NCBI GenBank assembly: GCA_004151065.3
Contig: NWUY0300086980.1
Coordinates: 1 to 16,745, forward strand
Origin: Larix sibirica
Lineage: Eukaryota > Streptophyta > Pinopsida > Pinales > Pinaceae
Length of the DNA stretch: 16,745 bases
Direction: 5' to 3'
A program made the translations under genes and the position numbers. A model generated the notes under the pieces. That model saw only the letters and a list, made by a program, of their open reading frames with translations, had not been told where the DNA came from and made no database searches. Shown in pieces: positions 8,952 to 16,745 of the stretch; position 1 is the stretch's first letter; each line of letters starts with the position of its first letter.

Positions 8952-9722
8952 AAGAGCACATCCCTAGTTATGTTTCTTTTTTAGCATTAAATTTCCCAAG
9001 AGGGCGATCTCTAAGATTTATATGAAATTGTTTTTAAAACTAACTACTTGATGGAGCGTGGGGAAGAGGGGAGCTCCTTTGACTGATTTTGTTTTGATAG
9101 TTGATTGTATGGTTAGTATCTTTCTTGCCTTTTTTTTCTAGGGAGGAAGAATGCGTAGACTTTTTGTTTGTGTGATGACTATTTTACTTTAAATGTAATC
9201 CCCGTGAAGGAGAGGAGGCAATCCATTATTCTATTCTTTGTGTATTTTGCTTCCTCGAGGAACAGAGAAAGGAAGGAGCACAACCCTGGATCTCTCAGAA
9301 GATAAATGAGGGCGCGGCCCTCTCTGTTTGATATATTTGATACCATGTAGCTTGTACCAATTTTTTAGTACTATGTTTTGCAAATCGCAGATTTGAGAGG
9401 GTGCAATCCCTCGGTACTCACTTTTTTTTGTGCATCCCTGGGCTTGGAGAGCCATCTCCTTCTTGTTATATGAAATGTGCTTAGGCTTCCGTGAATGTGC
9501 ATTTTATATATGTATGTAACTTAATAGCATGGTATTCCAGTGAGGGAATAGCCCTAGGCGTGATGATTTATTACCTTTTTAACATACACTTGGTAATATT
9601 TAGAAAGGCATGGAGTGGGCAAACAAGGGCACAGCCCTTGGTTGGTATTCGCTCTTGAATTTTGGAATACTCTTATATATTATTTATGGTTAACAGAAAC
9701 GAGGAAAAGGCATAGCCCTTGG
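8952..9722. repeat. Scattered series of short GGGC-GCCC palindromes
   Basis: About ten related words occur in 770 bases. The clearest are GAGGGCGCGGCCCTC (9308-9322, perfect 6-bp arms, 3-base loop), GAGGGTGCAATCCCTC (9397-9412), GGGAATAGCCCTAGG (9544-9558), CAAGGGCACAGCCCTTG (9624-9640, perfect 7-bp arms) and AAAGGCATAGCCCTT (9706-9720). Weaker relatives are AAGAGCACATCCCTA (8952-8966), AGGGCGATCTCT (9001-9012), AGGGGAGCTCCTTT (9067-9080), AGGAGGCAATCC (9213-9224), AGGAGCACAACCCTGG (9274-9289) and GTGCATCCCTGGG (9430-9442). Many are followed by GG. Spacing is irregular, except 82 bases between the starts at 9542, 9624 and 9706. They lie outside the LINE. The role is unknown; they could form small hairpins in an RNA or bind a dimeric protein. 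Confidence 0.6.
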
Positions 9723-10123
9723 TTCACCACTTAAATGGTATGTGCTTCTTATGTGTATATTTGGTGGAAGAAGAGAATACTTTCAACACCTTTTCACAAT
9801 AAATTGTGTTTAGTATGTGATTAAGGGTTAGTCTTAGTCTATTATGATATAAGAGTGTGGGAGGTTTCTTGATGAAATAGCTCCCTATTCTAGTGGATTC
9901 GTTGTCCATATCACAGGTGGCCTCTGGGTGGAAAGAATATACGCTAAATAGAGGGCCAAAAGGTTGGGTGGAACATTGCAATCAAGCCTTCAGTACCACA
10001 AGGCTATATGAATGAGATAAGTATCCTACTGATATAATGTCATTAATACTCGTTAAGTTTATAAAGATTTGGATTCTTGTTGTATTGAGATAATGAAATA
10101 TGTTTGAATATATATATGTCCTC
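9723..10123. other. AT-rich stretch without a recognisable gene
   Basis: No gene is seen. The 85-residue open stretch on the minus strand (9724-9981) has no motif I recognise and ends inside the palindrome zone. If the LTR reading is right, this is the distal part (U5) of a long LTR. Confidence 0.4.
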
Positions 10124-10147
10124 CAATTTTGGTATCTAAGATAGTAG
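10124..10147 (+). other. Weak LTR end plus primer-binding-site-like motif
   Basis: A CA dinucleotide (10124-10125) is followed four bases later by TGGTATCTAAGATAG. The first seven bases match the usual plant tRNA-iMet primer-binding site TGGTATCAGAGC, and the rest matches poorly. This is the typical arrangement at the right end of a Ty1-copia-type 5' LTR. No gag-like frame follows, so a non-autonomous or badly decayed element is the only version that fits. Confidence 0.28.
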
Positions 10148-10149
10148 TA

Positions 10150-11880
10150 TTATTGAGAAATAAGGTTTATGTTTTTATTGTTCAGCTTATTTTAAATAGA
10201 CCTATTCATGTATGTGTCATTACCTTCATGGAAATTGTGATATTAATCGAGAATTGTTATTATTTCCTATCTTATTATTGTCATGATTCAATGATTTCAT
10301 TATAATGGTTTATATTTAATGGTGGAATGTGAACTTAGTGACCATAAATGGTAAATGATTATAATCTTGATGTTTACCCTTCATGTAAGGGCATTGATAA
10401 TAAAAAATAGTTTTCTATGAATATTTTCTTCTAACAGGTATATTATTAATCTATTATGTGTGGGACTCTATTGAAGAAGTTATAGTAGACTCACACTAAT
10501 TTGATTAATAAATTGTATTAAAAAGAAAATATTTAATATCTTGTATGAAAGTATTTTCGTGATGTTAACGTTGAAGTTATGTTGTACGATTTTTCAAAGA
10601 TGATTGCGTTATTATAAAAAAATAGTTATTTTAACTAATAGAATGTAATAAGTCTCTATCATTGGATATTAGGCTTGCCACTAAGATATGAGAAGGGGGT
10701 TATGTGATAATAAGAAGTTATGTTGTACTTAGGCTAGTTCCATATATTGGTTACAGTAAAGTGAAAGCTTTACATAAGATAAGTGGTTTTGTATTTAGTG
10801 TAAATGATTGTTATAGTCATGAAGTAGTCATACTCCTAAGATGCTTAAACGAATAAATATAGCTATTTGTCAAAACCTTATGTTAGTGACTAAGTTAATG
10901 AGGACTATGTTATGATCAAATATTAAGTAACTGATAAAGATTAACCAAGATGTTTTCAAATGTTATATGATATGGCCTTATAACGTTAAGAGTCTTAAAT
11001 AATTTCCTAATAAAGGTTATTAGAATTAATTTATGTATTCTCATATGTAATAATATAGAAATGTACTTATCAATGATCCATCATGTCATGTAATCAATGG
11101 GACTAACATATTTGGTTTGTTTGGACGTAGCTATATAAAAAAAGGAAATTATACCTCGTTTCCCTAAAAATGTACTAAGGATTTTGGCTACATTACAAAC
11201 TCAATGTCCATATTCTTCTCTAAGGGATCATCCACATCCATGATAGATCTTGGGTAGATCCTAACTGATATGAATAGAGCATAGAATTATTGTACCGACA
11301 AAGCCTACACATTGGGTAGAAGAAGTAGTGACACGGCAATAAAGTGTACACCAATCTATACTCAAGGTGTTGAACACCAATTCCTATATGTATATGGCAT
11401 ATATATGACCTCCTTATAATTTCCATGTGATAGTTGTTCACAATAATGATTTTTTCTAGATTTTGAGCAACTATTGTTGTGATGTTTCATAGATTATGAC
11501 ATATAAGTAGTGGTTCTTACAATTCTTACTTTTAATCAACTTAGAAGGATGAGATTCATTAGGAACACTTTTTACTCCTAATAATATTTTCATAGAAATA
11601 GATTCTAAATTACTATTTACATAATAAATAATTTTTATAAAAGGATTTGATATTTGATTGTTCCGAAATATGTTGATTTCTTTTGTTATTGAATGAATCC
11701 TTGTACAAGATATAGTTTTTTTTATATTATATCTAAGACTCCTAAGTTGCACACCATAGGTTTCTATATTGCATAGCTTTCCTTTTCTTAACTTGTTATT
11801 TATATTTGAGACATGTGGTTTATAAAAATATTGAACCCCAAAATATAACTATTAAGGAGATTCATTAGGAAAAACCACGT
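10150..11880. other. AT-rich region with no gene seen
   Basis: All six frames are short here. The minus-strand open stretches at 11220-11441 and 11471-11752 are low-complexity and carry no motif. A 15-bp direct repeat GAAGTTATGTTGTAC occurs at 10573-10587 and 10714-10728. I see no tRNA, rRNA or domain signature. It may be decayed internal sequence of an LTR element or ordinary intergenic DNA. Confidence 0.45.
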
Positions 11881-11920
11881 AGAATTATTGTTAATTCTCT
11901 TCATAAAACAATCCATCAAT

Positions 11921-11974
11921 CATGGAAAAATTTGTCTACCAGATTTTCATGGAAAAATTTGTCTACTAGATTTT
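11921..11974. repeat. Tandem duplication, 27-bp unit x2
   Basis: Two adjacent 27-base units begin CATGGAAAAATTTGTCTAC, at 11921-11947 and 11948-11974. They differ at one base (C or T in ACYAG). The near identity shows a recent slippage or repair event. Confidence 0.9.
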
Positions 11975-12883
11975 CTTCTCTCCCATAGTTATTTCTCAAA
12001 TCCAAAAGGTCAAAAATATCATCATGATTCCATGGTAACAAGTGTCAAAGTCACCCTTTCTCGTTATTCCTTCAATCAAAATATCTAGTAATATAAACAA
12101 AAAAAAATGGGCACAATACCATTTTATGTGCCATTATTTCCACGTGTCTATATTTGTTGAACAAAATCATCAATTGAAACTCCAATGCCTCTTAAAATGC
12201 TTTTCTAATAACAATATTTTTTTAGGGTATCGCAAATACCTTCAGCATTGTCCTCCTTTAAATAGATGAGAAAATAACTACTTAATTGGGTACTTCAATT
12301 TCCAACATTAAAAAGAGTTAAAAAAGAACGCTGAAAACAAATCACTAAAGCTAACATATGGTGTACTTCTAAATTCTTTCAATTGAAATGTGTTATGAGC
12401 TTGAGTACCAAGAGAAAGAGAAACTTCTCTATTTGATTTAGATTGTATAGAAGCACATACAGCTATGGAAAAGATCAATTTGGAGTACCTTCTATCTAAA
12501 ATTTGTGCTACAATTTGCAGATCCATCTAACATCTCATATATAGGAAATAAAGATGAATTTTATTGGATTAAAATTCAAATATGTTGATGGTGGTTTACA
12601 AGTACTTAGCTGACAATTTTCTATTTTCTTAAGTAAAATTTAGAAAAGAGGGCATAGAGATTTGAATGAAAAAATATAACATCATGGAGGTTGACTCAAA
12701 GTGAAACGTGATAATAGTACCCTTATTCTTGATAATATCCATTTCAAGCATTATATTCTTTTTACAACTAGTCCTTATCACTCTTATGCTCAAAAAGATA
12801 TGTGCAATTTTATTTTACATCCATAGAAAATAAATATCTTTTAAGATGAAAATCACTACATTCTCTTATTGTGTTATCTCATC
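11975..12883. other. AT-rich region with no gene seen
   Basis: No frame here shows a domain. Open stretches at 11888-12088 and 12042-12269 (plus strand) and 12308-12526 (minus strand) are short and lack recognisable motifs. A single ACGTGT G-box-like core (CCACGTGTC near 12140) occurs, but nothing downstream suggests a gene. Confidence 0.45.
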
Positions 12884-12955
12884 TTAAAACCCTTTGATTC
12901 AAGATAGGACACATCTTGCTTAAAACCCTTTGATTCAAGATAGGACACATCTTCC
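12884..12955. repeat. Tandem duplication, 36-bp unit x2
   Basis: Two adjacent units start TTAAAACCCTTTGATTCAAG at 12884-12919 and 12920-12955. They differ at one base near the end (CTTGC versus CTTCC). They produce a repeated CPILNQRVL peptide in a minus-strand frame, which is a by-product rather than evidence of a gene. Confidence 0.9.
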
Positions 12956-13700
12956 AAATACAATAACCAACTACATTCATTGTTGATGATAAGAATGTCA
13001 TACATTTTAATATTATATTGTAACATTTTGAATAAAAGATAGCAAATGTGCAAATAAACAAGCTCCCATGCAGGTTCGTACTTCACTTACTTGTGAGTTA
13101 TTTACTCTTACTAAAACATTTTTTTAATGTTAATTGTTGCCGGTTCAGTCTCAGTTGTTAATAGAAAAATAATGGTAAAAGGTTTGCAAATAAGGCACAC
13201 TCGTAGTATTTTGAAATTATTGAAAAGGATAAAATACCAATTCATAAAATTTACAGAACAAATGTATATTGCATCCAGAATTATTAAAAATTTCATCACT
13301 TGACGCTGCATCAAAATATTAAAAGACTCAATATGAAATGCATTATTACTTGTGCTCTATTTTTGTTCATGCACATCATTTGAAAAGGGTGTCGTCAGTG
13401 AGAATGAAACAAAAGAACCCAACTGTAGTCGATGTTTTATTCTACCTTAGTGCTAGAGCGTCGACTCTGGTTAGAAGTAGAATTTTCTTGTTTTTGTGAT
13501 TGGTAACTGATGAATATTTTTCATATATCAAAATTACGTGGAAGATTCTCAATTTTAACAGGCAAGGAGTTTATGTGATAGAAACCCATTCGATGGCACT
13601 TAAAACAGAATGGTGACTAGTAAGCATGACAAAGCGGTGACACTTCAGCAAAATGGTGATTAGTGAGGACTTCATGCATTTTGAAATTTATCTCTCGTAG
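12956..13700. other. Intergenic region with no gene seen
   Basis: No domain or RNA gene is visible. A small imperfect direct repeat (AGAATGGTGACTAGTAAG near 13609 and AAAATGGTGATTAGTGAG near 13651) is present. Around 13454 there is a palindromic word AGAGCGTCGACTCT. GC content rises toward 13700, as if approaching a promoter. Confidence 0.4.
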
Positions 13701-13995
13701 AATAAGAATCGTAACAGCTGTCGACATGCCAGTTCTTACAGGAGACAGGTGTCGGGATAGGGCGGCAAGAGTAATGAGAAATCAACTTATTTAATACAAA
13801 ACGTCAATTTTTAGACGAAGGGCCAAAAAAAGGATCGGAATGCGAGACAGGCCAGCGCATCGAGATCCATTGTTTAATTATCTTGCAGCAAGTTGCGGGT
13901 CGCAGCTTTTTGGCATTTATTCAACAGCACATGCAGCACGCCTATGGCCTTTCTCGCGCTATTTATTCATGCGCTCCTTCCTCTCTAAGATTGTA
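13700..13995 (+). promoter_or_regulatory. Candidate plant promoter with TATA-like CTATTTATTC
   Basis: CTATTTATTC at 13959-13968 is an acceptable TATA variant. It is followed after 15-50 bases by a pyrimidine-rich leader (CTTCCTCTCTAAG, then TTCTTCTTCTTC), a combination common at plant transcription starts. The stretch upstream is less AT-rich than its surroundings and holds several TGTCG words. The start of transcription would be near 13995. The evidence is composition and spacing only. Confidence 0.35.
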
Positions 13996-14010
13996 CTTCT
14001 TCTTCTTCTA

Positions 14011-14186
14011 TCGGGCCAGTTCTTTCACTGGTTTCAACTTTCTATTCCAACTTTTTAGGTCTGCAGTTTAATGATTTAGGGTTGTCCTCAGCCGACAGAA
14101 GTGTCGGGCCAGTTCTTTCACTGGTTTCTATTCGTACTTCTTAGTTCTGCTTAATGATTTAGGGTTGTCCTCAGCTGACAGAAGAG
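14011..14186. repeat. Direct duplication of a leader block (93 and about 83 bp)
   Basis: Two head-to-tail copies begin TCGGGCCAGTTCTTTCACTG at 14011 and 14104. Each ends with TTTAGGGTTGTCCTCAG followed by CCGACAGAAG or CTGACAGAAG. The middle parts differ by small indels and substitutions, the second copy being about 10 bases shorter. The duplication is older than those at 11921 and 12884. If the promoter call is right, both copies lie in the transcribed leader. Confidence 0.85.
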
Positions 14187-14635
14187 AGTGGGCACACATA
14201 ACCCCTAACATAACACGGCTTATGTGCGAGGCGATGCGTGCTCACCGGCTCATTCTGTCAGCATGCCTAACCTTCTACCTTTTTTTTTTTAAATTCTTTT
14301 TTGTGTGTGTGTCTTGGTGCTATTCGTAATCATTTTCATTCCATTTCTCTCACAGGCCAGCCATTACTGCCGCACAGATCTATTATTCTCATTATGTTTC
14401 TATTGGATGGAGTGCAGTAAATTAAGTTATTGTCCAAGTTATCTGAGATTGAGATTTACCGCTAGAGGGAAATGTTATCCTCTATTAGGTTATCGATTTG
14501 TGATCTTAAAAGGATTTCATTTATAGATCCATGGTCGTTTAAGAATGCGAAGTTTGGTTCTGTTATAGTTGATTGATGTTAGATTTTTTTTTACAAATTG
14601 CATTCAAAACGGTTTTTAAGTCCATGTGCGTGCAG

Positions 14636-14736
14636 GGATCAGAAATATTCTTTTGATATGCTAAATATTGCTTCTCACAAATTGTTGAGCGAACTGACAA
14701 CATGGCTTTAGAGATACAGTCAGTCAGCCGCTGCAG
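14636..14736 (+). CDS. Possible first coding exon of an unidentified gene (partial)
   Basis: A possible acceptor (GTGCGTGCAG, ending at 14635) and donor (CTGCAG-GTAAAC, intron from 14737) bound about 100 bases. An ATG at 14702 has a good plant initiation context (ACAACATGGCT), with an in-frame TGA upstream in the same exon. It would encode MALEIQSVSRC plus two bases of the next codon. I could not assign exon 2. Joining to the acceptors near 14834 or 15665 gives only short frames ending in stops, and I checked those by eye only. It follows the promoter-like region at 13700-13995, so a gene with an intron in its 5' UTR would fit. The product is unknown and the exon itself is a hypothesis. Confidence 0.25.
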
Positions 14737-14739
14737 GTA

Positions 14740-15780
14740 AACATAAATTGTATTCAAAATCCTTTTATCCAGATACTGTCAAAGTAAACTGCTGATGGAG
14801 TGTCGTTTGCCCTAATAAACTTATACAGAAAAGATGGAAAGACGCGGCGCAACCCTAACAAGCACAATCCGTGAAGGATTTCTAGCGTCTGCCGTTTGTT
14901 AGAGCCGGAAAATAGATTGAAGGGTTTTTTGTGTTCAAGACAGAATAAAAGATTTGTATTGCTTCTGCCATGTATTATGTCTATTTGGCATCAAGGAAAC
15001 AAGTTTTATAAATATTCATATACCAATCGATTACCATGTTCTCTAATTTCTTCACTGATAACAAAGTGTTACAAATTTATTGTTTCAAATCTTCATAGCA
15101 AATAGAAGATCTCTAGTTGCATAGATTCATCTTATGGAAACTATGATTTATTTTTTTGAAAATTGTAGCTGCTGGTTAATATTTATTTATATTTATTTAT
15201 ATAAATCCAGAAAAAATCTCTTTCGTTATGGATATCTAATTAATCAAGCATATACCACGCTTCTGTTTGGGTGCATATCTCAATGAAATTGAATCGAACG
15301 ATACGGAATAACCTTTTTCCGATGTATCTTTTCACACTAATTTATAAATTTGGATGACGTGTAATAAATCTCTACCTTTTTATTTTTAATAAAAAGGAAT
15401 AAAAATCATTTTAGAAATTCGATTAGAATTGTTCTTTGAAGATATGTTCCGTTTACTTTTGTTGTGGACATGAATTTATATTTATATTTTTTTTCCTTTA
15501 GCATGAAAGTATATTAGGCTGGATTAAATTTGTGAGTTATAATTTAAAAAAAAAACTCAAGCCCCTGGTGATGTTCAGTTCAAGCTCTTAATGTTATAGA
15601 CTTATATTCTCTAAAACATATATCATTCACTTGAGCCACTGACAAGGACATTTCATTAACATGCAGGGAGAGTATAAACTATCTTTATACCAGCAGCTTT
15701 ACTGGGCCATGAGCCACAATACTCTTTTTTCTTGGGTGATGTTCAAACTTCAAATACCATTCAAACTTCTTATGGTCAAT
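14740..15780. other. AT-rich region with no confirmed gene
   Basis: Short frames occur (for example 14896-15105 on the plus strand, beginning MLEPENRLKGFLCS), but none has a recognised motif. A TATTTATATTTATTTATA simple repeat lies near 15179-15202. If the exon ending at 14736 is real, this would be intron sequence. Confidence 0.4.
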
Positions 15781-15883
15781 TGATACAGTAATTAAGATCG
15801 TTGAATTTTAATAAAATTGAATTGAATAAACTGTATTACTTGATACCGTAACTAGGATCGTTGACTTTTAATATATTGGAATT
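15781..15883. repeat. 60-bp-period direct repeat with a third partial copy
   Basis: TGATACAGTAATTAAGATCG (15781) and TGATACCGTAACTAGGATCG (15841) start two copies exactly 60 bases apart. Both continue through a GTTGAATTTTAATA or GTTGACTTTTAATA block. A partial third copy, CGTTGACTTTTAATAAAATTC, appears at about 16067-16087. The substitutions suggest an old minisatellite-like duplication. Confidence 0.8.
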
Positions 15884-16243
15884 ACTTGAAATGTTGAAAT
15901 GTCAATGATACTAAGGAGGCCTGCTCTCTTCATTGTAATTTGTATTCAAAATCTGTATTCATTTTTTTAATTTTATTTTTGAATTAAAATGGGTCTACGG
16001 TTTTGTTTTTTTAAGTTCGTTTTCATTTACTTCAGTGAATAACTAAGCTTTTAATAAAATTAACTTCGTTGACTTTTAATAAAATTCTTTTTTAAAGATT
16101 TGTTGGTTAGTGTACCATAACATATATCATCAATCTTCTAATCAAGAAATTTCTCCTAATAGGAGATATCAAAAACCATAATGCTGTCGAAAAGAATTCA
16201 TCATTACAGACTTCATAATCACAAAATTCTCCTCAGCAGGACT
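15884..16243. other. AT-rich intergenic stretch
   Basis: Apart from the partial repeat copy near 16067-16087 and T-rich runs around 15961-16015, I see nothing that can be called a feature. Confidence 0.4.
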
Positions 16244-16429
16244 CTACCGGGCTAACCGAGATAATGAAATGCTTTGGGTCCTTTTCCAAGCCCATTCACC
16301 CCACCCACGGCTCTCCTGCAGTTGAAGTTCCAGATCCGATTGGAGTTCAATCATATGGTATTGTATAGCCCCTAGCATCAGGACAGTGAGATTCCTCGTA
16401 ACGAAGTCATTGAAGTCATCGAACCTCAC
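16244..16429 (-). CDS. Unrecognised small ORF, 61 aa (doubtful)
   Basis: The minus-strand frame begins MRFDDFNDFVTRNLTVLML and continues with YHMIELQSDLELQLQES, which looks helical and amphipathic. It ends in a basic SLSRLAR. The sequence is locally less AT-rich than its surroundings, which makes a real exon or gene remnant conceivable. The plus strand over the same bases is also open for over 40 codons (EIMKCFGSFSKP, then VPDPIGVQSYGIV), so the coding strand cannot be decided. I recognise neither product. Confidence 0.2.
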   Translation of the reverse strand: MRFDDFNDFVTRNLTVLMLGAIQYHMIELQSDLELQLQESRGWGEWAWKRTQSISLSRLAR

Positions 16430-16745
16430 AGTTCACAGTTTTTTTGAAAAGATTGTTAGCTGCAGAATTTAATTGCATAGATGTGCTTGAATGAAATGTC
16501 ATTGAATAATTGCAGCATTTTGACCCTGGTGTTGACCCTGAAACACCAGTAATCCATTCAATAATGATATTTGAGTTACCTGAAGAGAAATTATACTATA
16601 TTTAGCTGAAAATAAAAGCAATCCTCATAACTGTAAGAGTTCATCCTTTGTACTTTGTCCATGACCACAAAAGAACCACACATGAAACCAATGATCCCTG
16701 TCAATATGCAATACAATTCCCCCTCCACATTTTCTATTTTGTGAA
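16430..16745. other. Non-coding window end
   Basis: AT-rich sequence with no open frame of note. A short direct repeat, ACCCTGGTGTTGACCCTG, lies near 16522-16539. The window ends without a gene boundary. Confidence 0.4.

Noticed and set aside
8952-9722. CRISPR array
   Set aside because: The repeated words are short, variable palindromes at irregular spacing, without constant repeats, spacers or cas genes, and the DNA is plant-like.
12874-13086. Minus-strand open frames containing the repeated CPILNQRVL peptide
   Set aside because: The peptide repeat is a by-product of the 36-bp tandem duplication; nothing else supports coding.
13840-14071. Two overlapping plus-strand open frames of 72 and 62 residues
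   Set aside because: They run through the TATA-like box, the pyrimidine tract and into a duplicated block. Their hydrophobic Leu/Phe runs come from the CTT/TTC repeats, so a leader is more likely than a protein.
1-16745. tRNA, rRNA or organelle-derived insertion
   Set aside because: I saw no cloverleaf with A and B boxes, no conserved rRNA words and no plastid or mitochondrial gene segment while reading; a dedicated scan was not possible.

Overview
The window looks like plant nuclear DNA: AT-rich, no intact multi-domain gene, no bacterial gene organisation, and about half of it one decayed retrotransposon. The LINE protein motifs (DUF4283-like ORF1, 'ARICVYMDLS' box, CCHC knuckle, endonuclease, reverse transcriptase, zf-RVT and RNase H) are those of seed-plant L1-type elements. 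A large-genome plant such as a gymnosperm would fit, but that is only a guess.

Region 1 (1-516) is non-coding flank ending in one copy of a 17-bp target-site duplication. Region 2 (517-8532) is a near full-length, degenerate L1-type LINE on the minus strand, bounded by the duplication (500-516 and 8533-8549, 16 of 17 bases identical), with an A8 tail at 519-526. In its own 5' to 3' direction it holds a 5' leader (about 8532-8260), ORF1 (about 8256-6100), ORF2 (about 6091-1890), about 1 kb of further coding remnants matching no family I recognise (about 1865-892), and a 3' UTR (891-527). ORF1 is split by about 1 kb of foreign DNA (about 6903-7870), which contains a splice-flanked 69-nt segment and a decayed GC-rich repeat. 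All ORFs carry stops and frameshifts, so the element is dead.

Region 3 (8550 to about 10150) is the sequence the LINE interrupted. It has a strong TATA box (8610-8623), a scattered series of short palindromes of the GGGC-ACA-GCCC type (8952-9722), and a weak tRNA-iMet primer-binding-site-like motif (10130-10147). Together these suggest a long LTR, or a non-autonomous LTR element, into which the LINE jumped. This is inference.

Region 4 (10150-13400) is AT-rich with no recognisable gene and contains two recent tandem duplications (27-bp and 36-bp units). Region 5 (13400-14740) is less AT-rich. It has a promoter-like stretch (TATA-like 13959-13968, then a pyrimidine-rich leader), a duplicated leader block (14011-14186), and a possible first coding exon with a good Kozak context (ATG at 14702, donor at 14737). 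It is the best candidate for the 5' end of a host gene, but no downstream exon can be assigned. Region 6 (14740-16745) is AT-rich with a 60-bp-period repeat (15781-15883) and a small unrecognised ORF on the minus strand (16244-16429).
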